In this document: positions 46,122 to 54,738 of the stretch, in pieces
Numbering within the stretch: the first letter of the stretch is position 1
Layout of the letters: every line of letters begins with the position of its first letter
NCBI RefSeq assembly: GCF_025336525.1
Contig: NZ_JAOCZP010000010.1
Span: forward strand, 105,876-169,875
Source of the DNA: Chelativorans salis
GTDB taxonomy: Bacteria; Pseudomonadota; Alphaproteobacteria; Rhizobiales; Rhizobiaceae
DNA: 64,000 nt
Direction: 5' to 3'
Notes under the pieces: model-generated
Seen by the model: only the letters and a program-made list of their open reading frames with translations
Told to the model about the DNA's origin: nothing
Database searches by the model: none
Translations under genes and position numbers: made by a program

Positions 46122-46969
46122 GTCTGACTGTCGCCATTCCCGTCGCGGGCGCCATGGGCGGAGGGCTTGGCGGTATCCTGACCGCCAATGGCGCGACCGT
46201 TCTGACCGAAACCGCCGGCCGCTCCGCGGCCACGCAGGAGCGCGCCGCTGCGGCCAGGATGACGCCGACGGACGCGGCAGGGCTGGGTTGCGCAGACATC
46301 ATCCTGTCCGTGGTGCCGCCGGCGATTGCGATCGAGACCGCCGCGCGGCTGGCGCCGCATATCGCCGCGGCCGGTGGCAAGGCGCTCTTCATCGACGCCA
46401 ATTCGATCAGCCCGGCGACCGCGCGTGCGGTCGCGGTCGTGTTGCGGCCGACCGGCGCGGCGTTCGCCGATGGCGGCATCGTCGGTCCGCCGCCGAGGCC
46501 GGGGGGCAAGCTGCCCTCGCTGCATGTGTCGGGCCCCGGCACCGAGCGGGCTCTGGTCCTGCGCGACCTCGGCCTCGACGTGCGCCCGGTCGACGGGGAT
46601 GTCGGGGCCGCGTCGGCGCTCAAGATGTGCTTCGCCGCGATCAACAAGGGGCTGGTTGGGATATTGGCGGCGGTCGCCCAGGCGGCCGAGCGCGAGGGCG
46701 CGGGCGCGGCGTTGTCGGGGCTTTTGGAGGAGAACCACCCTGCAATCGCCGCGCGGGCCCGCAAGGCCTTGCCCGACATGTACCCGAAGGCATATCGCTG
46801 GGTGGCGGAGATGGAGGAGATCGCCGATTTTCTGGGTCGCGACCGGGCGGAAAGCGCCATCTGGCGCGCCCTTGCCCAGGTCTATTCCGACCTGGCGGCG
46901 GACAGCGCCGCGGATGGGCAAGCGATCGGCCTGATCGAGACCTTCCGCAAACGCGTCGCCGCGGGCTGA
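46118..46969 (+). CDS. NAD(P)-dependent oxidoreductase with DUF1932 domain
   Basis: A 283-residue protein of the 6-phosphogluconate dehydrogenase-like group with the DUF1932 C-terminal domain (SALKMCFAAINKGLVGILAAV and MEEIADFLGRDRAESAIW). It would oxidise a hydroxyacid. The Rossmann glycine motif reads PVAGAMGGGLG, where IGAGEMG is typical, so the first glycine is replaced by valine; cofactor binding may be altered. Its start is coupled to the tctA remnant, which suggests it was once part of a tct operon. Confidence 0.85.
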   Translation: MSLTVAIPVAGAMGGGLGGILTANGATVLTETAGRSAATQERAAAARMTPTDAAGLGCADIILSVVPPAIAIETAARLAPHIAAAGGKALFIDANSISPATARAVAVVLRPTGAAFADGGIVGPPPRPGGKLPSLHVSGPGTERALVLRDLGLDVRPVDGDVGAASALKMCFAAINKGLVGILAAVAQAAEREGAGAALSGLLEENHPAIAARARKALPDMYPKAYRWVAEMEEIADFLGRDRAESAIWRALAQVYSDLAADSAADGQAIGLIETFRKRVAAG

Positions 46970-47012
46970 GCGGTCGCGTCCGAGCAGAAACATTCGACTG
47001 GAGGAAACGCTT

Positions 47013-47687
47013 GTGAGTGAGGAATTGCAGGCCATCGCGCCCGGGGAGGTGCTTCGCGCGGCGATCAATCTGGGCAACCGGGCCCTGGCGCGGGAGGAGG
47101 ATGACGAGCTTCACGGCGTCACGCCCGCCCTTGCAAAACGGCTCGCGGAGGAGATCGGCAAGCCAGTGGAATTCGTCGTCTATGACGGTGCCGGCAAGAC
47201 CTTCAACGACGCCGGCAAGGACCACTGGGATGTGGGGTTCCTGGCGATCGACTCCGAGCGCGCGAAGACGGTCTCCTTCACCCGGCCCTATAAGGAGATC
47301 ATCGCGACCTATGCGGCGCGCGACGACAGCTCCGTCCAGTCGGTCGAGGAGGCGGACAAGCCCGGCACCAGAATCCTTGTCGGTAACGGCTCGGCCTACG
47401 ATCTCTACCTGACGAAGACGCTGGAACATGCGGAGCTGATCCGCGCCAAGGATCCCGGAGAGTCCTTCGCGATGTTCCTCCAGGGCGAGGGCGACTTGGT
47501 CGGCGGCGTGCTGCAAAGCTTGCAGCGTGCCTTCCCCGAAGGTTGCGGGGTGCGGATCCTACCCGGCCGGATCACCTCGGTGCAGCAGGCAATGGTGCTA
47601 CCCTATCACGACGCGGACCGGATCGCGGCGCTCGACGCCTTCGTCGAGCGCGCGATTGCGGACGGCTTCGTCGAGGCGAACAATTGA
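47013..47687 (+). CDS. solute-binding-like protein without signal peptide (SBP_bac_3)
   Basis: A 224-residue protein with an amino acid ABC transporter binding fold (SBP_bac_3): FTRPYKEIIATYAARDDSSV, VGNGSAYDLYLTKTLEHAEL and LPYHDADRIAALDAFVERA. No signal peptide is present; the N terminus is MSEELQAIAPGEVL, so the protein should stay in the cytoplasm and might sense or catalyse rather than transport. The GTG at 47013 has a perfect GGAGGAAA site. A truncated paralogue start lies at 49092-49184. Confidence 0.85.
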   Translation: MSEELQAIAPGEVLRAAINLGNRALAREEDDELHGVTPALAKRLAEEIGKPVEFVVYDGAGKTFNDAGKDHWDVGFLAIDSERAKTVSFTRPYKEIIATYAARDDSSVQSVEEADKPGTRILVGNGSAYDLYLTKTLEHAELIRAKDPGESFAMFLQGEGDLVGGVLQSLQRAFPEGCGVRILPGRITSVQQAMVLPYHDADRIAALDAFVERAIADGFVEANN

Positions 47688-47733
47688 ACCACCGGGCGCG
47701 GCGCCAGAACCGATACCAAGCAGGAAGGCAGCC

Positions 47734-48363
47734 ATGATCGACCTTTACACCTGGACCACGCCGAACGGTCGCAAGATCTCGATCTTTCTCGAAGAACTCG
47801 GCATCGACTACGAGGTGCACCCGGTCAATCTGCGCGAAGACGAGCAGAAGACGCCAGAATTCTTGAAGATCGGTCCCAACAACAAGATCCCGGTTATCGT
47901 CGATCGCGAGACCGGGTTGAGCCTGATGGAGTCGGGCGCGATCTTGTGGTACCTCGCCGGCAAATACGGGCGGTTCCTGCCCACCGATACCAAGGCGCGG
48001 ATGACCGTGCTCCAATGGCTGATGTGGCAGATGGGCGGTCTCGGCCCAATGGCGGGGCAGGCGCATCACTACGTCCACCACAACCCCGGCAAGTATGAGT
48101 ACCCCGAGACCAAGCTCTCGAACGAGGTCAACCGCTTATATGGCGTGCTCGACCGCAGACTCGAGGGGCGGGATTATATCTGCGACGAATACACCATCGC
48201 CGATGTCGCCTGCTGGCCGTGGGTCTCGCGTTACGAGTGGCACGGGGTGGATCTGTCGCGCTATCCCAATGTGCGGAACTGGTATCGGCGGATCCTGCAG
48301 CGCGAGGCGGTGCGGACGGGCTATCACATTCCGCATTTCGTCAACGAGATCCCGCAGGGCTGA
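47734..48363 (+). CDS. glutathione S-transferase family protein
   Basis: A 209-residue glutathione transferase resembling YghU/YfcG. The thioredoxin-like N-terminal domain (IDLYTWTTPNGRKISIFLEE) has the TPNGxK motif that defines the Nu class, with NNKIPVIVD and the SGAILWYLA region; the C-terminal helical domain contains YTIADVACWPWVSRYEWHG. It reduces or conjugates organic molecules with glutathione in the cytoplasm. It follows the solute-binding-like gene by 46 bases. Confidence 0.93.
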   Translation: MIDLYTWTTPNGRKISIFLEELGIDYEVHPVNLREDEQKTPEFLKIGPNNKIPVIVDRETGLSLMESGAILWYLAGKYGRFLPTDTKARMTVLQWLMWQMGGLGPMAGQAHHYVHHNPGKYEYPETKLSNEVNRLYGVLDRRLEGRDYICDEYTIADVACWPWVSRYEWHGVDLSRYPNVRNWYRRILQREAVRTGYHIPHFVNEIPQG

Positions 48364-48453
48364 AGGGCGCACGGCGCACGGCTGGTTTCCTCGAGAAACA
48401 TATCGCCTGACCGGCGCGGCACGCTCCCGCACGATTCGGGCGGGGCGCCTTGC

Positions 48454-48582
48454 TCAAATGGTTTGCAAGGTACCGGGAAGCAGCGCAAAGTTCGGACGTG
48501 CGAGCCAACCAGGAGGAAGAAATGAAGCGGCGCCGCGACCGGTTTCCGGTGCATTGGGGTTGGCAATCTCGGACCGCTCCAT
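48454..48582 (-). pseudogene. DppC-type permease, N-terminal remnant
   Basis: A 42-codon reading frame (MERSEIANPNAPETGRGAAS, then FLPPGWLARPNFAL) resembles the N-terminal 30 residues of DppC-like permeases before a stop. It starts 11 bases after the DppB remnant, where the next operon gene would begin. The match is short. Confidence 0.4.
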
Positions 48583-48592
48583 GGGAGATGCA

Positions 48593-49090
48593 ACGCTGAC
48601 GTGGGTCGACCACGAAGTACAAGATGTCGACCGCGAGGTTGGCGAGAATCATCGACAGGGCCGCCAACATGGCGATCGTTTGTACGACAGCCAGTTCGCG
48701 CGAGGTGACGGCATCGATCAGCAATCGTCCGATACCGGGCCAGGCAAACACGGTCTCGGTTACGATCGAACCGCTAAACTGGGCGCCCGCCATGAAGCCC
48801 AGGACGGTAATGGTCGCAATTGCGGCGTTGGGCAGTGCGACACCCCAGACGATTGCTCGCTCGCTCATGCCGCGGGCGCGCGCCGCGCGGACGTATGGCG
48901 CGTTCAGCACGTCCAGCATGGATGAGCACACGAAGCGCGCGACCACCGCGCCACCGGCGGTGCCGAGCGTGAAGACCGGCATGAGCAGATTGTACCATTT
49001 GTCGTTGCCAAAGGCAGGAAGCCAGCGCAGTTGTACCGAGAAGACGAGGATCAAAATGATCCCCGGGAAGAAGCTCGGAAGGCTGAAGCC
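48593..49090 (-). pseudogene. DppB-type permease, C-terminal remnant
   Basis: An in-frame stretch of 166 residues matches the second half of a DppB permease: GIILILVFSVQLRWLPAFG, the EAA loop YVRAARARGMSERAIVWGVAL and VDILYFVVDPRQR. The N-terminal half, including the PGDP motif, is missing. Where the stop codon is expected the frame reads TGC and continues 84 further codons of nonsense. It is fused at its 5' side to a fragment of another gene. Confidence 0.75.
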
Positions 49091-49091
49091 G

Positions 49092-49184
49092 GCGCCGCAC
49101 CAGCACGACATTGCCGTGATTGAGCACGACACGCCGGTTCCCGTCCGGCGCGATTTCCTGGGCAATTGCGGTGGTGTCGGTCAT
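49092..49184 (-). pseudogene. solute-binding protein gene, 5' remnant
   Basis: Thirty-one codons from an ATG at 49184 read MTDTTAIAQEIAPDGNRRVV and continue LNHGNVVLVRR, which parallels the N terminus of the 47013 protein (IAPGEVLRAAINLGNRALARE). The coding then runs directly into the DppB remnant in another frame, so a deletion joined the two genes near 49091. Confidence 0.55.
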
Positions 49185-49210
49185 GCGGTGATCCTTTTTC
49201 AAGGGTGTTG

Positions 49211-49975
49211 TCAATCGCCGATGAATTGTTGCAGACCCCCGAATATCAGGCGCACTGCGAGGATTGAGAGGACGATGTTCAGGGCGTAGCGGAAACGGTG
49301 GTCGTCCATGCGATTGAGCAGAAGCCGTCCCGTCAAGGTGCCTGCAAGCCCGAACAGGATCATTGCGACAATGAAGAAGAGCCACTCCGTGAATGCAAAT
49401 CCCAGCAGCCCGAACGCCACGGTTTTCACCCCGTGCTGGATCGTCATCAGCATGGCGTGGGTCGCGACATGTGCATGGCGCGGCAATGAATGCGATTTGG
49501 TATAGATCGCCACGAAAGGTCCGGTGGCGCCGAAGAACATGGTCAGGAAGCTCGAGAACGCACCGACGAGGAGCGGCCAGTCGCGGACGCCTTTCGGCGG
49601 ACGTCCAAACACCGACCAGAGAATGAATGCGCCGACGCCGATCTGCACCATATAGGGCGGGATTCCGACAACCAGAAGCCCCCCGGCGCCAGCGCCGACG
49701 ATCGATCCGAGAAGGAATGCGGGGATGGCTGGCCAATATACGTGGCGCACGGTAACCAAGGCGCGGCCAAGGTTCGAGCCTATCTGCACAACGCCGTGGG
49801 TAGGGATCAGCGCCGCCGGAGGAACCAGAGTCGCCATGACGGCAAGAAGAGCAGCGCCGCCACCAATGCCGAACGCCACGGTGATGAGCGAGGACAGAAA
49901 GCTGACGCCAAGAAGCAGGATGAAGACGAAATCGCCCATTCCCTGGGGAAGGAGCCCGGTATCGAGCCAACTCAT
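49211..49975 (-). CDS. TauE/SafE family sulfite/organosulfonate exporter
   Basis: A 254-residue membrane protein with eight predicted segments and the TauE/SafE signature (ITVAFGIGGGAALLAVMATLVP near the N terminus, and FFGATGPFVAIY in the second half, shown in part). The family exports sulfite, sulfoacetate or related anions. It is divergent from the LysR gene at 50062 with only 86 bases between, so that regulator may control both this gene and itself. Confidence 0.93.
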   Translation of the reverse strand: MSWLDTGLLPQGMGDFVFILLLGVSFLSSLITVAFGIGGGAALLAVMATLVPPAALIPTHGVVQIGSNLGRALVTVRHVYWPAIPAFLLGSIVGAGAGGLLVVGIPPYMVQIGVGAFILWSVFGRPPKGVRDWPLLVGAFSSFLTMFFGATGPFVAIYTKSHSLPRHAHVATHAMLMTIQHGVKTVAFGLLGFAFTEWLFFIVAMILFGLAGTLTGRLLLNRMDDHRFRYALNIVLSILAVRLIFGGLQQFIGD

Positions 49976-50061
49976 GGTTGTCTTGCCCCTGTCGAATAGG
50001 CGCCCAGCGTCTGGCGGGCCGCTTTCGGACGCGGCCGGGCATCAAGGAAGAGGATTGCGAA

Positions 50062-51003
50062 TTGCGCACTGATTATCTTGGTCTTGTGGCCTTCGTGGCT
50101 GTTGCCGACCACGGAAGCTTTCAGCGTGGCGCCGAAGCCTTGAACATTTCGCAATCTGCGCTGAGTCACAGGCTGCGTAAGCTCGAAGAGGATCTCGGAA
50201 CGCCTCTGCTCATCCGCTCCAGTCGGGAGGTTTCGCTTACCACTGTCGGCCAAGGTCTTCTGCCGGAAGCGCGCCGTATCCTCAAGGAGTTGCATGACAC
50301 CTACGAGTCGGTTCGCGGTCGGGCGCAGCGCATGCGGAACCGCCTTACCTTCGCCTGCCTGCCAACCGTCGCGAATGCTTCCTTGCCCGCCGTCGTGGCG
50401 GCCTTCGGAAACAGATACCCCGAGACGGGGATCGAGGTACTCGACGTCCCCGTCGTCAGGATTGCGGAAAACGTCCGGTCCGGAATCGCGGCATTCGGCG
50501 TCACGATCGTCTCCGCGGAATTGCCCGACCTCAGGCTCTGGCCGCTGGTGGAGGAGGAGTACAGGTTGCTTGTGCCGCGGGACCATGAATTCGCGCGGAA
50601 AGGATCTGTCGAGCGCGCGGATCTGGAAGGCGTGACGATGGCAAGGATCAGCACGCAGTCCAAGAACAGGCAGCTTCTCGATGTCGCTTTGGGGGCTTAT
50701 CGCGATCAGATGCGATGGCAGTACGAAGTTCAGAATGCGACGACCGCCATGCGTCTGGTCGCCGAGGGAACGGCGCTGACCATCCTGCCGGCTTCGGCCA
50801 TCCACATGGCGCCGGCCAATCTGGTTTCGGTCCCCTTCACTGACGTTCGGCTCAGCCGCACACTGGGCATCGTGGTCCGCCGGGGCGTGCCGCTGGCCGA
50901 CGCGGCAAGCGAGCTCCTGTCCATGATCGAGGCTCAGATACTCAGGCTTCATGAACCTCTGGAGCCCGCGACGTCGATAGAGACCGCCAGGCTTCCGGAT
51001 TGA
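50062..51003 (+). CDS. LysR-family transcriptional regulator
   Basis: A 313-residue LysR regulator (DYLGLVAFVAVADHGSFQRG; ALNISQSALSHRLRKLEEDL). It starts with TTG at 50062 because AAGGAAGAGG stands eight bases ahead and the helix-turn-helix begins right after; the longer frame to 49978 is not used. It reads toward the minus-strand acid-catabolism operon (50942-57941) and overlaps the last gene of that operon by 62 bases, tail to tail. It may regulate the TauE gene, that operon, or both. Confidence 0.93.
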   Translation: MRTDYLGLVAFVAVADHGSFQRGAEALNISQSALSHRLRKLEEDLGTPLLIRSSREVSLTTVGQGLLPEARRILKELHDTYESVRGRAQRMRNRLTFACLPTVANASLPAVVAAFGNRYPETGIEVLDVPVVRIAENVRSGIAAFGVTIVSAELPDLRLWPLVEEEYRLLVPRDHEFARKGSVERADLEGVTMARISTQSKNRQLLDVALGAYRDQMRWQYEVQNATTAMRLVAEGTALTILPASAIHMAPANLVSVPFTDVRLSRTLGIVVRRGVPLADAASELLSMIEAQILRLHEPLEPATSIETARLPD

Positions 51004-51952
51004 TCATATGGATCGGAACGCCTTCGGCATAAGCCTTCACGATTGCATATATGTCCGAGAACTGCTGGTCGAGTTCGTCCTGGGTAATGAACCCGATATG
51101 CGGGGTCGGGATGATTTTTGGATGCGTGATGACGGGATCGGCCGGATCGGTGACGGGTTCGTTTTCATAGACATCGAGCGCGGCCCTCCCGGGGCGACCG
51201 CTATCCAGCGCCTGCAGCAGAGCACCGGGGGCGACGAGTTTGGCGCGCGATGTGTTGACGAAAACGGCATCGGGTCTCATCCGCCCAAGATCGTCAAGGG
51301 TGATCTCTCCCCTGGTCTCCGGGGTCAGCCGCTTGTGGACGCTGATGAAGTCAGGTTCGGCGAAGAAGGCTTCGCGTGATTGTGCCACGGTCTCTTGCTC
51401 GACCCGCGCACGTTCGCGGCCGGCTTTGGAAGCCCACCAGACGACCCGCATCCCGAAGGCGCGGGCATAGTTCGCAAGAGCATTTCCGATGCGCCCATAG
51501 CCATAGATACCGAGGGTGCGGCCATTCAGGCTACGGCCGATGCCGCATTGCCAGGCTCCCGCCCGTGCCGAGGCGATCTGCTGGGGCAAGTCGCGGGCAG
51601 CCGCGAGGATGAGCGCGAAGGTCAGCTCCGCAGCCGCCAGATTGGCGCCCTCGGCATGCAGGTTCGAGCAGAAGAGGATGCCGCGCCGGGACAATGCAGC
51701 CACGTCGACATGAGGGTGTGCGCCGCGCATGGCGACGAGGCGCAGCTTCGGCAGCTTCTCCACCAGGCTTTCGGTTATCTCGGTTCGGTCGCGAAAAAGG
51801 ATCAAGGCCTCCGCCTCGGCAAGGCGCTCGGCAAGAACGGTCTCGTTCTCGGGTTTGTCGGTCCAGACCGTGACGTCGTGATCCTCGAGCATGGCAAAGC
51901 TTGGGAGCGTCTTCAGCGTATCGAAATAGTCGTCCAGAATGTGTACTTTCAC
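50942..51952 (-). CDS. D-2-hydroxyacid dehydrogenase family protein
   Basis: A 336-residue NAD-dependent D-2-hydroxyacid dehydrogenase. The Rossmann motif is GIYGYGRIGNALANYA; active-site arginine lies in VNTSRAKLV, glutamate in DVYENEPV and histidine in TPHIGFIT. The start is GTG 51952, which overlaps the TPP enzyme stop (GTGA) and is preceded by GGAGGGG. It would reduce a 2-keto acid, such as the product of the TPP enzyme or PrpF steps. Its last 62 bases are antisense to the LysR coding end. Confidence 0.92.
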   Translation of the reverse strand: MKVHILDDYFDTLKTLPSFAMLEDHDVTVWTDKPENETVLAERLAEAEALILFRDRTEITESLVEKLPKLRLVAMRGAHPHVDVAALSRRGILFCSNLHAEGANLAAAELTFALILAAARDLPQQIASARAGAWQCGIGRSLNGRTLGIYGYGRIGNALANYARAFGMRVVWWASKAGRERARVEQETVAQSREAFFAEPDFISVHKRLTPETRGEITLDDLGRMRPDAVFVNTSRAKLVAPGALLQALDSGRPGRAALDVYENEPVTDPADPVITHPKIIPTPHIGFITQDELDQQFSDIYAIVKAYAEGVPIHMINPEAWRSLSTSRAPEVHEA

Positions 51953-53637
51953 AGCAGCCCCTCCAGTTCGATGGGTTTCTCCGTGCCCTCATGGCCTTTG
52001 GGATGGGCGCGACGTATGACCGGTGAAACGATCCTGTCCGAGACATGGAAGTCCCACACGGCACAGCCGCCCGTCCCCGAAAATTCGGCCACCATTTCGG
52101 GCAGGGCGTCGAGATCCTTCACGACCCGCCCGGAGACGCCGAAACCTCTAGCAATGGCGCCGAGATCGCTGTAACCGAAAACCGCTCCCGCATCGCTCAG
52201 CCCCTCCGCGCGGAGCTTGTGGATTTCCGATCCGTAGGCGCCGTCATTGAGTGCGCAGACCAGGATGTTCAGCCCGTGACGCCGGATGGTTTCAAGTTCC
52301 TGGATATGCATCAGCAAGCTGCCGTCTCCGTCGAAGAGAACGACGGTGTCGTCCGGGTTCGCGGCTGCAACGCCCATGGCATACGAGATTCCGTTTCCGA
52401 TCGCGCCAAATTCGCGGATCGTTGTGAACCGCTCCGCCGGGCGGCCCCGCATATGCGCGAAATAATACGAGCAATGGCCCGACGAATTCACCATCTGCCA
52501 GTCTTTGGGCAAGGCTGCATCCAGCGCCGCAACCACGTTGCGCGGGTCGTGGCGTCCGGCATCGGCCGGAAATTCCGCCGTATCGAAGGGCGTTTGTGAA
52601 ATCGCGCGCGCAAGGGCGCCTGTGCGCCAACCTGCATCCCGGGGCCCGATCTGCTCCAGCAATGCCTCAATGCCGAGGCGGGCGTCGGCCCGCAAATGGT
52701 GCCGGGCCGCGATCTGGCCCTGGCTGACGGCGCGCGGATGAGTATCGATTTGCAGGATGGCGGCTTCGGGGAACAGCGTCCCCTTGTCGAGATTATGCTG
52801 CGCCAGCCGGGTGCCCACGGCGATCACGAGATCGGCTTTCGCAAAACAAGCGCGCGCGACGGCCGAAGAGAATCCACCCGCCACCCCGACATAGAAGGGG
52901 TCGTCATGAAAGAGGCCGCGCGCAGGCAATGTGGTCGCCAGAAGCGCGCCCAACCGTTCGGCCAGCGCCCTTGAGGCGGGGCCCGCCCCGGCGCGAACGG
53001 CGCCGAGACCGCCCATCACCACGATACGCTTTGCCCGTGAAATCCGCGCCGCAGCATCCTCGACATCCTGCGGATGTGGAGGGATCGGCCGCGGGCGAGG
53101 CAGGATATCGGCGGACGGCGCGGGAAGTCGGTCGCCGCCGGACCAAGCCGTCGCCTGAAGGTCGAACGGGACGCCGATGATGACCGGCCTTTGCTCTTCC
53201 TTCGCCTGAACGAAGGCATTGCGAACAGCCTCGGGCATCCGCAACGGATGATGAAGGGTGTGATACGCCGCTCCGGTCGCGGTAGCGAACGGCGCCTGAT
53301 CGATCGCCTGGTTGTACCACGCTGTGCCCACGGGCGCTTCGCCGGCGAAGACGACAAGCGGAATATTCGCTCTGACGGCGGCCGGAAGCGCTGTCAACAC
53401 CTGCGTCAGACCCGGGCCGCATGTCACGGTGGCCACGCCCACTTTCCCCGTCGAGCGTGAAAAGGACATGGCGGCCGAAACGGCGCAATGTTCGTGCCGG
53501 ACATTGATCATCCGGGTACCGAGCCGGGCCAGTTCGGTCGCCCAGTGCATGTTCGCATCGCCCAGAAGTGCAAAGCAGGTGCCGACGCCTTCGCGGGAAA
53601 ATGTCTCCGCAAGGACTTCGTATGTCTTTTTCGTCAT
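51949..53637 (-). CDS. thiamine diphosphate-dependent enzyme (acetolactate synthase-like)
   Basis: A 562-residue ThDP enzyme. Domains in order: pyrimidine-binding (about 1-165, catalytic glutamate in VRHEHCAVSAA), central NAD/FAD-like (about 190-330, VVMGGLGAVRAGAG), and diphosphate-binding (about 365-540) with metal motif VVLFDGDGSLLMH ending in NDGAYG. The substrate could be a 2-keto acid to be decarboxylated or ligated. It lies between PrpF and the hydroxyacid dehydrogenase with ATGA and GTGA overlaps, so all three form one translational unit. No acetolactate synthase small subunit is present. Confidence 0.92.
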   Translation of the reverse strand: MTKKTYEVLAETFSREGVGTCFALLGDANMHWATELARLGTRMINVRHEHCAVSAAMSFSRSTGKVGVATVTCGPGLTQVLTALPAAVRANIPLVVFAGEAPVGTAWYNQAIDQAPFATATGAAYHTLHHPLRMPEAVRNAFVQAKEEQRPVIIGVPFDLQATAWSGGDRLPAPSADILPRPRPIPPHPQDVEDAAARISRAKRIVVMGGLGAVRAGAGPASRALAERLGALLATTLPARGLFHDDPFYVGVAGGFSSAVARACFAKADLVIAVGTRLAQHNLDKGTLFPEAAILQIDTHPRAVSQGQIAARHHLRADARLGIEALLEQIGPRDAGWRTGALARAISQTPFDTAEFPADAGRHDPRNVVAALDAALPKDWQMVNSSGHCSYYFAHMRGRPAERFTTIREFGAIGNGISYAMGVAAANPDDTVVLFDGDGSLLMHIQELETIRRHGLNILVCALNDGAYGSEIHKLRAEGLSDAGAVFGYSDLGAIARGFGVSGRVVKDLDALPEMVAEFSGTGGCAVWDFHVSDRIVSPVIRRAHPKGHEGTEKPIELEGLL

Positions 53638-54731
53638 TTCCGATTCCAGATTCGGGAGGGTATCAGGAGTTCGCCGCGCGCCAGAAGCCGCGCCGTGCGG
53701 ACCAGCCCGGCCGCCCGTAGAGCGATACCGCCGTCGCTCTGCGGGTCGAAACTGACGGTCACTTCGATCTGTCCCGATGGATGTTCGATGCGCACGATCT
53801 CGGGAGAGCGTCGCGTCAGACCGGAGACCAGGAACTCCGCGATCGTGCCCGAAATCATGGCGCAGGAGGCGATGCATTGCGCACCCGTGACCGCCATGCT
53901 CGGATGGCATTTCCACGGCATGAAGTAGCGCGCCGCGATCGTTCCGCCGTTCGCGGCGGGCGCCAGAAGCGCGATCTTGGGCGTCACCGACTGGCTGACA
54001 TCGCCCATGCCCATGCGTCGCCCTGCTTCGAGACGCAACAGCTCGACACGATGATAAAAGGCCTGATTGGCGTCCAGTTCTTCCCTGCTCTCAAGACCGG
54101 TCAGGCCGAAGGCGTCGGCGCGGGCGATTACGACCGGCATCGCGACGTCCATGCAGGTGACCTCGATACCGTCAATTTCGTCGCGCGGATTTCCAGTGGG
54201 CAGCAAGGCGCCGGTCACAGACCCGATGGTATCCAAAAAATCCAGTTGAACCGGCGCGGCTGTGCCGGGCACTCCGGCAATGGCCGTGTCTCCCTCATAG
54301 TCGACATTCCCGCCGGATGTCTGGACCACTGCCTTTACGCGGGCGCCCGTATTTACCGCGTGGATCCGAACCGGTGTCTCGCCGTTCCGGGCCGCGACCA
54401 GACCCATTTCGATCGCCGCGGGACCGACGCCCGAAAGGATGTTGCCACAGGTCGGGCGGAAATCGACCTCGGGCTTGTCCACCGCGACCTGCGCGAAGAA
54501 ATAGTCCACGTCGCAATCGTCACGTTCCGAGGGGCTGAGCATCGCGACCTTGGTAGTCACGGCATTCCCCCCGCCGATGCCGTCGATATTGAGCGGATGA
54601 CCAGCGCCGACCGCGGCAATGAGCACTTGCGCAAGCGTCTCGCGATCCTCGGGCAGGTCGGATCGCAGTATATAGGGTCCTCGCGATGATCCGCCGCGCA
54701 GGAACAGGTAGGGAATGGCTGTCTGGGTCAT
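53634..54731 (-). CDS. PrpF-type isomerase (4-oxalomesaconate tautomerase-like)
   Basis: A 365-residue enzyme of the PrpF family with diaminopimelate epimerase-like fold. Motifs include FLRGGSSRGPYIL at the N terminus, GGGNAVTTKVAML, catalytic cysteine in FRPTCGNILSGVG and a second conserved block WKCHPSMAVTGAQC. Family members isomerise 2-methyl-aconitate or 4-oxalomesaconate, unsaturated tricarboxylic acids. This agrees with its place after a tricarboxylate transporter. Confidence 0.92.
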   Translation of the reverse strand: MTQTAIPYLFLRGGSSRGPYILRSDLPEDRETLAQVLIAAVGAGHPLNIDGIGGGNAVTTKVAMLSPSERDDCDVDYFFAQVAVDKPEVDFRPTCGNILSGVGPAAIEMGLVAARNGETPVRIHAVNTGARVKAVVQTSGGNVDYEGDTAIAGVPGTAAPVQLDFLDTIGSVTGALLPTGNPRDEIDGIEVTCMDVAMPVVIARADAFGLTGLESREELDANQAFYHRVELLRLEAGRRMGMGDVSQSVTPKIALLAPAANGGTIAARYFMPWKCHPSMAVTGAQCIASCAMISGTIAEFLVSGLTRRSPEIVRIEHPSGQIEVTVSFDPQSDGGIALRAAGLVRTARLLARGELLIPSRIWNRK

Positions 54732-54738
54732 CAGGTCC

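Noticed and set aside
48522..48599. 25-codon plus-strand ORF with a perfect AGGAGG before its ATG
   Set aside because: The AGGAGG is the complement of proline/glycine codons of the DppC remnant read on the minus strand, so the signal is probably a coincidence.
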